From Enterococcus lemanii (GTDB taxonomy: Bacteria > Bacillota > Bacilli > Lactobacillales > Enterococcaceae), in contig NZ_JAFBFD010000014.1 in assembly GCF_016909125.1 (NCBI RefSeq), positions 1 through 60,754 on the forward strand: DNA of 60,754 nucleotides, in the 5' to 3' direction. The notes beneath the pieces were generated by a model, which saw only the letters and a program-made list of their open reading frames with translations, was not told the origin of the DNA and ran no database searches. Within the stretch, counting starts at the first letter, position 1; every line of letters begins with the position of its first letter. Position numbers and translations under genes: made by a program. Below are positions 11,860 to 20,197 of the stretch, in pieces.

Positions 11860-11882
11860 GTGAAACAGAAAAAATGTTTCAC
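11860..11882. promoter_or_regulatory. Pair of parS half-sites
   Basis: GTGAAACA (11860-11867) and TGTTTCAC (11875-11882) are the two halves of a parS palindrome in reversed order around 7 bp. They sit between rsmG and a full parS at 11945. They may be a decayed or non-standard ParB site, or chance. Confidence 0.3.
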
Positions 11883-11944
11883 AAGTCCGTTTCTACTTTA
11901 ACGTAAAATGCCAACGCATGCAAGTAGAACTTCGCCTTTTTTTG

Positions 11945-11960
11945 CGTTTCACGTGAAACA
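11945..11960. other. parS site
   Basis: CGTTTCACGTGAAACA matches the 16-bp ParB site TGTTTCACGTGAAACA at 15 positions. It is intergenic, about 20 kb left of the origin, and close to parA-parB. One edge touches the terminator stem of the sugar operon. Confidence 0.85.
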
Positions 11961-11998
11961 AAAGCAGCAAAACGCCTCTTCGTTTTGCTGCTTTTGTT
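11960..11998. terminator. Terminator of the galactoside operon
   Basis: Fifteen-bp perfect stem AAAAGCAGCAAAACG (11960-11974) with CGTTTTGCTGCTTTT (11981-11995). It lies directly after the stop of the minus-strand GH35 gene and has T-rich flanks on both strands. Confidence 0.85.
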
Positions 11999-12000
11999 TT

Positions 12001-13785
12001 TTAATGTAGGGTTTTTTCTTTTAAGTCAAAAATCGGTGCTGCTACGAGATCTAAAGTAGCGGCGTATTCCCCTTCTGTCTCGAAAATAACAATTTCATTT
12101 TGTCCTTCATTTAAGAAACCTTTTGGCACATAAAGGGTCTGGGTTGCTCCTTTGCGCCAAAAACGACCAATATGGTATCCATTGACTAAAACAATGCCTT
12201 TACCAAAAGCTTGCAAATCGATATAAGTATCGGCTAAATCCGTTAATTCAAAGTGATATTGATAAAAGGCTGGTTGGTCTGCTTGCCACGCTTTCGTATA
12301 ATCGATGGTTAACGGTTGATCAAAAGCTAACGCATACTGCTCCCAATCTAAAATAAAGTGTAAATCACTCATCACGCCTTGGCGAATGCCTTTTCTTTGT
12401 GTATCGGCCAATAGTTTATGCCCATAGTTCACTCGCCCCATGTTTTCCATTAAAATCGTTAATTCGTTTTCTGCAAAAGGTGGTTGGACAAAAATATCTT
12501 CGCCGATTTTTTCTTGGTATTGCGTCATGATATGTTCACCATTCAAGTAAACTTTTGCTCGGTCCCGACCATCGATAATTCGGTAACGTTCTTCTTCTGC
12601 GTCTTTTTGGACTTTGGTTCGATAAACCATGTAACCATAAGCTTGACCTACTTCTTCCATTGTTTTCGGGTATTTAGTAGTGATTTTTTCACTAATATCA
12701 TCTAAAACTTCAAATAAACTAACCTTATTCGTTAATGGAATTTGATTCACTGACAGGCTTGGTTTAACGAGGGGTTCTTTTTGTTGTATATTTGGGAATA
12801 ATTCTTTTACCATTTTTTGTATCGCGTAATATTTTTCAGTTGGGTTGCCTTGTTCATCCAGTGGTGCACCGTAATCATAAGAAGTAATTTGTGGCAAATC
12901 AAGTGTCCCCCGTGCCGAACAACCATTCATAAAGCCAAAATTGGTCCCGCCATGGAACATGTATAAATTGACACTGCCTAACTCTAAAACTTCGCGTAAA
13001 GCCGCCACTAACTCGTCCGTTTCACGTGTAACAATCGGTTCTGCCCAACGGTTAAACCAGCCATCCCAAAATTCCATACACATTAATGGCCAATTTTTAC
13101 CATGTGCTTCTTGGAATTTTTTTAACTCTGCAAAATTTTGTTGCCCTTTTGAACCAAAGTTCCCCGTCGGCAATACACCTTCTTCGATCATACTGCCTGC
13201 TCTTAGAGTCGCTAACCAAGAACCATCTGAAGTAAAGAGCGGTACATCTACGCCTAACTCTTCCATCAATTCTTTTATCGCTTTTAAATACGCTTTGTCT
13301 TCTCCATAAGAACCATACTCATTTTCAATTTGCATCATTAAAATCGGTCCGCCATGGGTAAATTGTAGCGGAACTACTTTAGCCATTAAAGCTTCATAAT
13401 AACGACGAACGTAAGCTAAAAATTTCGGATCACTTGACCGAATTTTACAGTCTTTTTGTAGTAGCCATGCGGGTAAGCCACCAAATTCCCACTCAGCACA
13501 AATATAAGGTGTCGGACGTAAAATAACATATAAATCAAGTTCGGCTACCGTTTGGATAAATTTTTCTAAATTAGCAAAACCTTCAAAATAAAATTCAGCT
13601 TCTTTGCCTTCATGTAAGTTCCAAGGGACATAAGTCTCCACCGTGTTAAATCCTAGCGCTTTTAAATTATACAAAGAATGATACCAGTCGCTTGGATGCA
13701 CCCGGAAATAGTGAATCGCTCCGGATAAAATTTTAAACGGTTCGCCATTTAACATAAAATCTTCTTTAATTTCAAACGTTGTCAT
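12001..13785 (-). CDS. Glycoside hydrolase family 35 beta-galactosidase
   Basis: A GH35 enzyme of 594 residues with no signal peptide, so it acts in the cytoplasm. The N-terminal TIM barrel has the family signature GGPILMMQIENEYGSYG (acid/base Glu) and the nucleophile region CMEFWDGWFNRW. Beta-sandwich domains follow. The operon order IIB-IIC-IID-IIA-agaS with a GH35 gene matches, from memory, the pneumococcal bgaC locus (beta-1,3-galactosidase) and the Lactobacillus casei gnb cluster, whose GH35 enzyme cleaves phosphorylated galacto-N-biose. I infer a beta-1,3-linked galactoside substrate, possibly 6-phosphorylated by the PTS. The start follows AAGGAG. Confidence 0.88.
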   Translation of the reverse strand: MTTFEIKEDFMLNGEPFKILSGAIHYFRVHPSDWYHSLYNLKALGFNTVETYVPWNLHEGKEAEFYFEGFANLEKFIQTVAELDLYVILRPTPYICAEWEFGGLPAWLLQKDCKIRSSDPKFLAYVRRYYEALMAKVVPLQFTHGGPILMMQIENEYGSYGEDKAYLKAIKELMEELGVDVPLFTSDGSWLATLRAGSMIEEGVLPTGNFGSKGQQNFAELKKFQEAHGKNWPLMCMEFWDGWFNRWAEPIVTRETDELVAALREVLELGSVNLYMFHGGTNFGFMNGCSARGTLDLPQITSYDYGAPLDEQGNPTEKYYAIQKMVKELFPNIQQKEPLVKPSLSVNQIPLTNKVSLFEVLDDISEKITTKYPKTMEEVGQAYGYMVYRTKVQKDAEEERYRIIDGRDRAKVYLNGEHIMTQYQEKIGEDIFVQPPFAENELTILMENMGRVNYGHKLLADTQRKGIRQGVMSDLHFILDWEQYALAFDQPLTIDYTKAWQADQPAFYQYHFELTDLADTYIDLQAFGKGIVLVNGYHIGRFWRKGATQTLYVPKGFLNEGQNEIVIFETEGEYAATLDLVAAPIFDLKEKTLH

Positions 13786-13809
13786 TTATTTGCTCCTTCG
13801 TTATTAGTG

Positions 13810-13849
13810 AAAAACCACTCTATTGTAAAAAGAAAATAGAATGGTTTTT
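13810..13849 (-). terminator. Internal hairpin between lacD and the GH35 gene
   Basis: A 15-bp stem with one wobble (13810-13824 with 13835-13849), followed on the minus strand by five T. It resembles a weak intrinsic terminator and would lower expression of the last gene of the operon. Confidence 0.6.
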
Positions 13850-13863
13850 TATGGTTTATCGTA

Positions 13864-14856
13864 CTAGCCAACCACTTCAACTTTATCATGCCAAGAACTT
13901 GCCGTTTGATGAACGACACGATTGAGTGACTCGATATTTTCTCTTCCTTGGCTGAGTAACCAATTACGTGTTTGGTCTTCGCCCTCTTTCGCAAAAGGCG
14001 CAACGGCATCCTTCCAAGTTGCGCGACCACACAAGACACCATTAAAAGTCGAACCTGCTTCTTTGGCAAAAACTAACGTATCTTGAAACGACTGCGCGCT
14101 TACCCCTGCACTTAAGAAAATAAATGGTAATGAGGTCGCCTCGCTTTGTTCTTTGAAAAACTGTAAAGCTTCTGCTCGCGTGTGGACAATTTGACCTTTT
14201 CCAAAACCTTCCACATAGTTCATGTTAACGGGTACTTCTACTTTTAAAACATCAACTTTGTATTGTGGTTTTGAAAATTCTTTCATCATCTCATTCACTT
14301 TACGAGGTTTTACTTTAGCAAACGCCGCACTCGTATTATCAGCCATGGTTGCATCATAAGATAACAACTCTAAGTAAAAAGGCAAATCTTCTGCTAAACA
14401 TTCACTACCTAAACGTTCAATAAAGACGTGTTTTTTATGGTTAATAGCTGGATCCTCGTCAATGTCGTAATATAATAAAAATTTAATCGCATCGGCACCT
14501 TGTTCTTTCAGTCGTAGCACAGACCAATCTTCTAATAAATCTGGCATCCGACCAGGAGTGGAAGCATCATAACCCGTTTTTTCATAAGCAAGTAAAAGAC
14601 CTGCTTTTGAATCGCGAACTTTAGCTGCTGGTAACCCAAATTCTGGATCTAATAAGATTGAAGAAGAATATGCTGTCAACTCTTCAGAAACAAGCACTTT
14701 AAATTCTTCAATATTTTGAGCCGTTGCTTCCATATCAAGTGCATTCATCATTTTTTTCATAGCGCCACGTTGATCAATCGCTAATGCACTAATAAAACCT
14801 TCTTGCGTTGATAAACGATCCATTGCTGCTTTTTTTCCTTTAGTTAATTGTAACAT
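13864..14856 (-). CDS. lacD: Tagatose-1,6-bisphosphate aldolase (class I)
   Basis: A LacD-family class I aldolase of 330 residues. It splits tagatose-1,6-bisphosphate into dihydroxyacetone phosphate and glyceraldehyde-3-phosphate through a Schiff-base Lys. Visible family sequence includes [15 protein letters not shown] near the N-terminus and the barrel strands [20 protein letters not shown] (with the likely Schiff-base Lys) and FIFLSAGVS. It follows agaS by about 40 bases. Together AgaS and LacD would convert galactosamine-6-phosphate to triose phosphates, but a tagatose-6-phosphate kinase is not in the window. Confidence 0.93.
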   Translation of the reverse strand: MLQLTKGKKAAMDRLSTQEGFISALAIDQRGAMKKMMNALDMEATAQNIEEFKVLVSEELTAYSSSILLDPEFGLPAAKVRDSKAGLLLAYEKTGYDASTPGRMPDLLEDWSVLRLKEQGADAIKFLLYYDIDEDPAINHKKHVFIERLGSECLAEDLPFYLELLSYDATMADNTSAAFAKVKPRKVNEMMKEFSKPQYKVDVLKVEVPVNMNYVEGFGKGQIVHTRAEALQFFKEQSEATSLPFIFLSAGVSAQSFQDTLVFAKEAGSTFNGVLCGRATWKDAVAPFAKEGEDQTRNWLLSQGRENIESLNRVVHQTASSWHDKVEVVG

Positions 14857-14897
14857 AATTGATTCTCCTATCTTTTATTGTTTCGTTCTTTGTTTGT

Positions 14898-16067
14898 TTA
14901 GTATTCGTGAATAATTACCCCTTTTACGACACGGTTAACCGTCCCTGTAGCTGAAGGTGTATCTGGTGTATTTCCCACTTTAATGGATGACAATAAAGAA
15001 ATTGTTTGTGCAAAAACAACATCAACTAAAGCTAAGTAACCATCTGGTAATTGAACCTCACTTGCTTTTAAGACAAAGTTTTCACCGGTATAATTCATTT
15101 CTCCCGCTTGTCCAATCCCAATCACTCCTGCTGCAATTTGATCAGCATTGGCTTCTTCTAACATATCAATATCGTATTGACGTGTATAAGCATTATTACT
15201 AATAAAGTCAAAAATTAAAGTTTGTTCGTTTACAAAAGATTTTGGTCCATGACGAAAGCCCATTGAGGAATCAAAGACGGTTGTGATTTTTCCTGCCGTT
15301 AACTCTAAAACTTTTAACTGTGCTTCACGTGTCAAGCCAGCTAAACTACCCGAACCTAAGTACACAATTCGATTAAAATCACGGTCAATGATTGCTTGAA
15401 TGTCTGAAACACGAGCAAGCACATCTTGACTAAGTTCAATTAAAGCTTGCACGTAACGAGTTTTTTCTGCTAGTTGATTCTTTTCATCAAAAACGAGCAA
15501 GGCAGTTAGCGTCATGCATGAATAGCTACCTGTCATCGCAAAGCCTGCATCATTTGAACGTTCAGGCATTATTAACAATAAATTACGCTCATCTCCTTGA
15601 GCCGCTTTGGCTAAAGCCCCTTCTTTGGCACAAGTAATCGTTAAATGATAGATGTTTTTGATTAATTGATTCGCTAATTGAACCGTTGCGACACTTTCTG
15701 GGCTATTGCCACTGCGCGCAAAGGATACGAGTATCGTTGTTTCCTCAGGGAAAAAATACTGCTCTGGCGCTGCGACAATATCAGTTGTGCCAATACTTTG
15801 AAAAATAAACTTCTTAGTATCACCATTTTGGTTTAAATGAGGGACAATCGTATCTCCTACGTATTGCGAGGTCCCTGCACCAGTAAAAATTACTCGGACT
15901 TTCTCAGTAGTACTTGTTTTTACTGTTTTTAAAAATGACGTAATTTGTTCAAGTGATGCTTGATAATAAGTAAAGGCTTCTGCCCATAATTCTGGCTGTT
16001 GTCGGATTTCGCGCGTCGTAATTTCGGCACCGAATTTTTCTAATTCTGTTTTTGCTAACTGATACAT
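14898..16067 (-). CDS. agaS: Galactosamine-6-phosphate deaminase/isomerase, AgaS family
   Basis: A two-SIS-domain protein of 389 residues. The first sugar-binding signature is VIFTGAGTSQYVGD, with SFARSGNSPESV after it. The second SIS domain holds YLGSGSLAGLTREAQLK and FRHGPKSFV. AgaS enzymes turn galactosamine-6-phosphate into tagatose-6-phosphate plus ammonia; older annotations call it tagatose-6-phosphate ketose/aldose isomerase. The start follows GGAGG. It has its own leader of about 200 bases, with a strong hairpin upstream and a promoter-operator that matches the one before the IIB gene, so it can be expressed apart from the transporter genes. Confidence 0.92.
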   Translation of the reverse strand: MYQLAKTELEKFGAEITTREIRQQPELWAEAFTYYQASLEQITSFLKTVKTSTTEKVRVIFTGAGTSQYVGDTIVPHLNQNGDTKKFIFQSIGTTDIVAAPEQYFFPEETTILVSFARSGNSPESVATVQLANQLIKNIYHLTITCAKEGALAKAAQGDERNLLLIMPERSNDAGFAMTGSYSCMTLTALLVFDEKNQLAEKTRYVQALIELSQDVLARVSDIQAIIDRDFNRIVYLGSGSLAGLTREAQLKVLELTAGKITTVFDSSMGFRHGPKSFVNEQTLIFDFISNNAYTRQYDIDMLEEANADQIAAGVIGIGQAGEMNYTGENFVLKASEVQLPDGYLALVDVVFAQTISLLSSIKVGNTPDTPSATGTVNRVVKGVIIHEY

Positions 16068-16114
16068 TTTCTTTCCTCCATTTATTTAAATTCGATTTCA
16101 TGACTCTTGTTAAC

Positions 16115-16162
16115 TGGTTACTACCACAATATAAGGTTACTATGCTTTTTATAATTAGTCAA
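16115..16162 (-). promoter_or_regulatory. agaS promoter region with operator-like palindrome
   Basis: On the minus strand there is TTGACT (16157-16162), then a -10-like TATATT (16128-16133), then the 12-bp near-palindrome TGGTTACTACCA at 16115-16126 (plus-strand reading). The -35 to -10 distance (23 bp) is too long, so the true -35 may differ. The palindrome recurs at 19047-19058 before the IIB gene. Its TGGT-N4-ACCA form fits GntR/HutC-type repressors. Confidence 0.5.
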
Positions 16163-16210
16163 CAAAATTTCTTGATATTATTAACTTTTTCTTATTTTTG
16201 TTGGTATCTA

Positions 16211-16264
16211 AAACAAGAACCACTTATTAAAAGAAGACGCTCTCTTAATAAGTGGTTCTTGTTT
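16211..16264. terminator. Strong hairpin between IIA and agaS
   Basis: A 20-bp perfect stem, 16211-16230 with 16245-16264. T-rich tails follow on both strands, longer on the plus strand. For the minus-strand operon it lies right after the IIA stop and probably stops part of the transcription before agaS. Confidence 0.8.
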
Positions 16265-16269
16265 ATTTT

Positions 16270-16671
16270 TTATTCATCTTCGTCTTCATCATCAGAAAAT
16301 AAGACATCATTGACTTTCGCAATACCTTCTTGTGCTTGTGCAACGATATCACCTTGACTACCAATCATTTCGCCATTGATATAACTGATAACCATCGGCA
16401 TATTCATACCTGAATAAAGATCAAACACAGAGCCACTCATTAACATTTTAGCGGCAACGTTACAAGGTGTGCCACCAGCTAAATCGCAAAAGACCGTAAA
16501 CTCAGCTAAATCAGCAATCACTGCTTCTAATTTCGCTTGAAACTCTTGCGGGCCCTCTTCTGGTAATAAAGTAACTGTATGAATATTTTCTTGCGGTCCC
16601 ATAATCATTTCTGTGCTTTGTTTTAAATGCTCGCAGAAAGTGCCATGACTAATTAATACTAAATGACTCAT
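16270..16671 (-). CDS. PTS EIIA, mannose (Man) family
   Basis: A cytoplasmic phosphotransfer protein of 133 residues. It takes phosphate from HPr on His9 in LVLISHGTF and passes it to EIIB. The second family motif, FCDLAGGTPCNVA, is present. The C-terminus ends in an unusual run of acidic residues (DDEDEDE). It is the fourth gene of the IIB-IIC-IID-IIA set and the last before the hairpin at 16211-16264. Placement beside agaS and lacD points to an amino-galactoside or galacto-N-biose type substrate. Confidence 0.92.
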   Translation of the reverse strand: MSHLVLISHGTFCEHLKQSTEMIMGPQENIHTVTLLPEEGPQEFQAKLEAVIADLAEFTVFCDLAGGTPCNVAAKMLMSGSVFDLYSGMNMPMVISYINGEMIGSQGDIVAQAQEGIAKVNDVLFSDDEDEDE

Positions 16672-16686
16672 TTTGTTTCGCTCCTA

Positions 16687-17496
16687 TTATTTAGAAATTA
16701 CCCCAAAGGCAGATAAAGCAATACATACGATAAGTACGATGAAAATTGCACGCGTGGATGTAATGTTTTTCTTACCTAATAACCAATAAATCGCACCAAC
16801 AATTGCTGCTGGGAATAGGCGTGGTAAAATCATGTCTAAGTTATTTTGTAAACTTAAAGTAACGTCTCCAATACTTGGTGCCCAAGCAATTTTTACATTG
16901 ACCATGGTTGCAACTAAAGCCCCAACCATGAATACTCCCATTAAAGTTGCTGCATCTGTTAAAGCCGTCAAGCGGTGTTGCATCGTTGTAACTAAACTAA
17001 CCCCTTCTTTATAGGCAAATTCTAATTGTTTCCAACGAAAAACCATTACGGCCACTTGAGCTGCAATCCAGATAATGATTCCTGCAGGGTTTCCTTGCAT
17101 TGCCATATTAGCTGCTAAAGCCCCAAAAATAGTTGGAATTAATGCTCCAAAAATCGAATCACCAATTGCTGCAAAAGGTCCCATTAAACCGGCTTTAATC
17201 CCTGAAACCGTATCAATCCCGCTAATTCCTTCTTTTTCTTCAATCGCTAGGTCAATCCCTGTTACGATTGTATTTAAGAAGTTTGACGTATTAAAGAATT
17301 GCGAATGAGCTTTCATCGCTGTTTTTAATTCTTCTGTACCATCGCCATACATTTTTCGTAATTGTGGCAAAATATGATACAAATAACCTGAACCTTGCAT
17401 CCGCTCATAGTTCCATCCTAATTGGAATGTAATTAAGTTTCGACGGTTAATTTGTTTAAAATCTTCTTTCGTTAATTTATAATTAGATTTCGTCAT
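16687..17496 (-). CDS. PTS EIID, mannose (Man) family
   Basis: One of the two membrane subunits of the sugar channel, about 269 residues. The N-terminus KLTKEDFKQINRRNLITFQ and the motif SGIDTVSGIKAGLMGPFAAIGDS are typical of EIID. Several hydrophobic segments fill the second half. The ATG at 17496 is nine bases after AGGGGG; the in-frame TTG at 17502 is a worse fit. It overlaps the EIIC gene by 14 bases, so the two channel subunits are coupled. EIID defines the mannose-fructose-sorbose PTS class. Confidence 0.93.
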   Translation of the reverse strand: MTKSNYKLTKEDFKQINRRNLITFQLGWNYERMQGSGYLYHILPQLRKMYGDGTEELKTAMKAHSQFFNTSNFLNTIVTGIDLAIEEKEGISGIDTVSGIKAGLMGPFAAIGDSIFGALIPTIFGALAANMAMQGNPAGIIIWIAAQVAVMVFRWKQLEFAYKEGVSLVTTMQHRLTALTDAATLMGVFMVGALVATMVNVKIAWAPSIGDVTLSLQNNLDMILPRLFPAAIVGAIYWLLGKKNITSTRAIFIVLIVCIALSAFGVISK

Positions 17497-18367
17497 CTTC
17501 AATTTCCCCCTCAGCCGATGAATTTGAACTGCTTTGGACTACTGGCACATTAATATGGTTTTTGTAGCTAATTGCAGCTAAAGAAAAACCAATTGCAGCA
17601 ATACCTAACATAGGTAGTGAGTTAAAGACACCTGAAAATTCTTCTACAACACTTGCCACACTTGCTCCAAGGAATTGAATATTACCAAACACTGTTGTTA
17701 ATAGTGCGGTAAGCACAAAACCTAAAATTAAATATGGGAAATGTTTTTTCACTGGTAAGTAACGAAGTAAAATAGCAAACCCGACTGCTGGTAATACTGC
17801 TCCGGCAACAGAAAGACCGTCACCCAACCATTTTAAATCACCATTTAAAATAGCAACAACTTGTTCAACGAGACCGCCACCAAATGCAAGTGCTAAAAAG
17901 ACTGGTAACATCCGAGACAATGACCAAGGAATTGCTCCGGCTAAGTAGTTACGTTCAATCCCTTTGTAGTTGAAGTTTTCAACGTGTGCGTCAATTCGGT
18001 GAGCAAAATAAGTATTCGTGAAACGACCTAAAATGTCCATTTGAATCATTAACGCTGCAACAGGTACAGCAATTGTTGCAATCGCTTGTTCTGGATCCCA
18101 ACCAAGTGAAACAGAAAAAGCCGTTGCTAAAACAGTTCCTGAGTTCGCATCAATTCTTGAAGCACCCCCGAAAGTTCCAACCCCTAAAACGGTTAATTGC
18201 ATGGAACCACCAATTAAAAGACCTGTTTTAATATCACCCATTACTAGACCTGCAAAAAGACCTGCAAAAACGGGTGCACTGATTGAAGAATAAAATTGTA
18301 ATTCATCTAGGATTTGATATCCCGCATATAATGATAATAATAAGACCTGCCACCATTGAATTGCCAT
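17483..18367 (-). CDS. PTS EIIC, mannose (Man) family
   Basis: The sugar-binding channel subunit, 294 residues and highly hydrophobic. The N-terminus IQWWQVLLLSLYAGYQILDE and the following GLVMGDIKTGLLIGGSMQL match EIIC of the mannose family. The C-terminus is acidic (EGEIEDDEI) and overlaps the EIID start. In this family small changes in EIIC/EIID decide specificity, so the substrate cannot be read from sequence. Neighbouring genes suggest Gal-beta-1,3-HexNAc or N-acetylgalactosamine. Confidence 0.93.
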   Translation of the reverse strand: MAIQWWQVLLLSLYAGYQILDELQFYSSISAPVFAGLFAGLVMGDIKTGLLIGGSMQLTVLGVGTFGGASRIDANSGTVLATAFSVSLGWDPEQAIATIAVPVAALMIQMDILGRFTNTYFAHRIDAHVENFNYKGIERNYLAGAIPWSLSRMLPVFLALAFGGGLVEQVVAILNGDLKWLGDGLSVAGAVLPAVGFAILLRYLPVKKHFPYLILGFVLTALLTTVFGNIQFLGASVASVVEEFSGVFNSLPMLGIAAIGFSLAAISYKNHINVPVVQSSSNSSAEGEIEDDEI

Positions 18368-18381
18368 TTGTTATTCCCTCC

Positions 18382-18861
18382 TTATTTTTTCAATAATTCC
18401 ATAAAGTTCTCTGCTTTATCACTAGGTACCATCTGGGCAACTAAACGAACGCCTTTACGATTTAATTCGTTAAATGCTTCAATATCGGCATCTACCACGT
18501 TGATTGATTTTGTTATCGAACGAGTTTCTGGTGTTTGAGACATATTTCCAACGTTAATTTCTTCTAGAGAAACGCCTAACTCAACTAGTTTTAATAAGCG
18601 ATCTGGTTTTCTAGCAACAATCAATAAACGCTGTGAATCATACTTGCCAGCTAAAATGTTTGTGGCTGCTTTTTCAATTGGTAAAATACTTAATTTTACC
18701 CCTGAAGGTGTCGCTAATTTCAACCCACTCTTTTCAATCGCATTTTTTGCGACTTCATCGTCCACGACCATGATTCGACTAATATTTAGTTTCGTTGTCC
18801 ACAAATTGGCAACTTGACCATGAATTAATCGACCATCAATTCGCACTCCGATAATACTCAT
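18382..18861 (-). CDS. PTS EIIB, mannose (Man) family
   Basis: A phosphotransfer subunit of 159 residues. The active His lies in RIDGRLIHGQVANLW near residue 15, the hallmark of mannose-family EIIB. The start (ATG at 18861) follows AGGAGG by eight bases; a longer in-frame reading from 18891 would begin upstream of that site. It is the first gene of the operon. Two cre-like sites and an operator-like palindrome lie in its long leader. Confidence 0.93.
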   Translation of the reverse strand: MSIIGVRIDGRLIHGQVANLWTTKLNISRIMVVDDEVAKNAIEKSGLKLATPSGVKLSILPIEKAATNILAGKYDSQRLLIVARKPDRLLKLVELGVSLEEINVGNMSQTPETRSITKSINVVDADIEAFNELNRKGVRLVAQMVPSDKAENFMELLKK

Positions 18862-18921
18862 AACAAATTCCTCCTGACTCGTCACAAACAAGGTGACCTA
18901 TTTTTTAATTACTTCCAAAAA

Positions 18922-18955
18922 AGAGAACGATTACACTTTTTAGTTAGCGCTTACT
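18922..18955 (-). promoter_or_regulatory. Two cre (CcpA) sites in the operon leader
   Basis: On the minus strand, TGTAATCGTTCTCT (18922-18935) fits the cre consensus TGNAANCGNWNNCW at every position. AGTAAGCGCTAACT (18942-18955) fits at 13 of 14. Both lie between the promoter and the IIB gene, where bound CcpA would block elongation. This predicts glucose repression. Confidence 0.7.
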
Positions 18956-19046
18956 TTTTTAATCAAACGCTACAAATAACAGTTATTTTATAAATAAAAA
19001 AATAGCAATCTCTTCTCTGTTACTTAAAGTATTTCATTTTCTTTTC

Positions 19047-19091
19047 TGGTAGTAACCACACCATCAGTATAGGTTTCATTTTTTTTGTCAA
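19047..19091 (-). promoter_or_regulatory. Galactoside operon promoter and operator
   Basis: On the minus strand, TTGACA (19086-19091), 14 bp, TATACT (19066-19071), then the palindrome TGGTAGTAACCA (19047-19058) just downstream. The short 14-bp spacing suggests a weak or activator-aided promoter. The palindrome is the reverse complement of the element before agaS. Bases 19092-19279 are AT-rich and hold no gene that I can support. Confidence 0.5.
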
Positions 19092-19279
19092 TAGATTTTT
19101 ATGAAAAAATCTTTGTACATTTTCGATAAAAAAGAAAAACCCAAATAAAAACATTGATAAATCAACATTTATTCTTCGGATTTATTTTTTATTTCTTTTT
19201 ATATTATAAAAATAATATTTTTTCGAGTTGAAAACTTGATTGAAAACATTCTTGAAAAAATTACTGGTATTAAAAATAT

Positions 19280-20197
19280 TTATTGTTGATTTTCAATCGA
19301 AATAAATTGATAAGGTGTTTCTTGATACAATTCATTAATCCAATTAGCAAAGACCAATGAGGCAACCCCACGCCAACAATTCGTTATCGGTTTCGTTGGA
19401 CAATCGTCTTTAAAATAGTTTTTAGGTACTTGCGGATTTAAATTTTTCGCTTGATCTCGTAAATATTCATTTTTTAACGTATCCGTATCATACTCTAAGT
19501 GCCCTAAAACATAAACTTCTCGAATATTGCCTTTTGCAATAATCGTAGGACCAATTTCTTCGCTGCTAGCTAACACTTTTAAAGAAGTTTGAGCTAATTG
19601 AGCAGCGTCAATCCCAGTATAACGGGACTGTGGATAGGTAATTTCATCACTTAAGCCTCTGGTAAGCGGGTGCTTTTCTTTGATTTGTTGTAAATAAATA
19701 CCAGATAGTTTTTCTGTATATAAGATTTTATTGATGCCATAATGAAAATAAAGAGCGGCTTGTGCCCCCCAACAAATATGAAAGGTCGAAAAACAATGAT
19801 TTTTACTCCAAGCCATTATCTTTTTTAATTCTTGCCAATAAAGAACCTCTTCAAAAGCCAACGTCTCTACTGGAGCACCTGTGATAATTAAACCATCGTA
19901 GTATGTCTCTTTAATTGAATCAAACGTTTTATAAAATTTATCTAAATATGCTTTATCGGTATTTTGACTTTCATAAGTGGTCATCCGAATAAAATCAACT
20001 TCAATTTGTAAAGGTGTTTGAGATAGCAGTCGTAACAGTTGAATTTCTGTAATTTCTTTTTGAGGCATCAAATTAACAATCGCGATTCTAAGCGGACGAA
20101 TGTCTTGTTTACGCGCACGTTGTTGATTAAAAATAATAACTTGTTCTTTTTTTAATACCTCTGAAGTTGGCAATCCTTTAGGTAGGATAATAGGCAC
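19280..20197 (-). CDS. metA: Homoserine O-acetyltransferase (MetA)
   Basis: It activates homoserine for methionine synthesis. The family motifs are NLMPQK, GLIITGAPVE, the catalytic Cys in FHICWGAQAA, and HLEYD. I place the start at GTG 20197: this gives MPIILPKGLP, which aligns with the usual MetA start, and puts the AAAGGG ribosome site nine bases away. The ATG at 20206 touches that site. With the GTG start, the Glu after GAPV becomes residue 111, the position where Glu marks acetyl-CoA rather than succinyl-CoA use. That agrees with the divergent O-acetylhomoserine sulfhydrylase gene. Length 305 residues. Confidence 0.9.
   Translation of the reverse strand: MPIILPKGLPTSEVLKKEQVIIFNQQRARKQDIRPLRIAIVNLMPQKEITEIQLLRLLSQTPLQIEVDFIRMTTYESQNTDKAYLDKFYKTFDSIKETYYDGLIITGAPVETLAFEEVLYWQELKKIMAWSKNHCFSTFHICWGAQAALYFHYGINKILYTEKLSGIYLQQIKEKHPLTRGLSDEITYPQSRYTGIDAAQLAQTSLKVLASSEEIGPTIIAKGNIREVYVLGHLEYDTDTLKNEYLRDQAKNLNPQVPKNYFKDDCPTKPITNCWRGVASLVFANWINELYQETPYQFISIENQQ

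Noticed and set aside
13018-13033. CGTTTCACGTGTAACA as a fifth parS
   Set aside because: Two mismatches to the consensus, including one in the conserved right half, and it lies inside the GH35 gene. Not strong enough to call.
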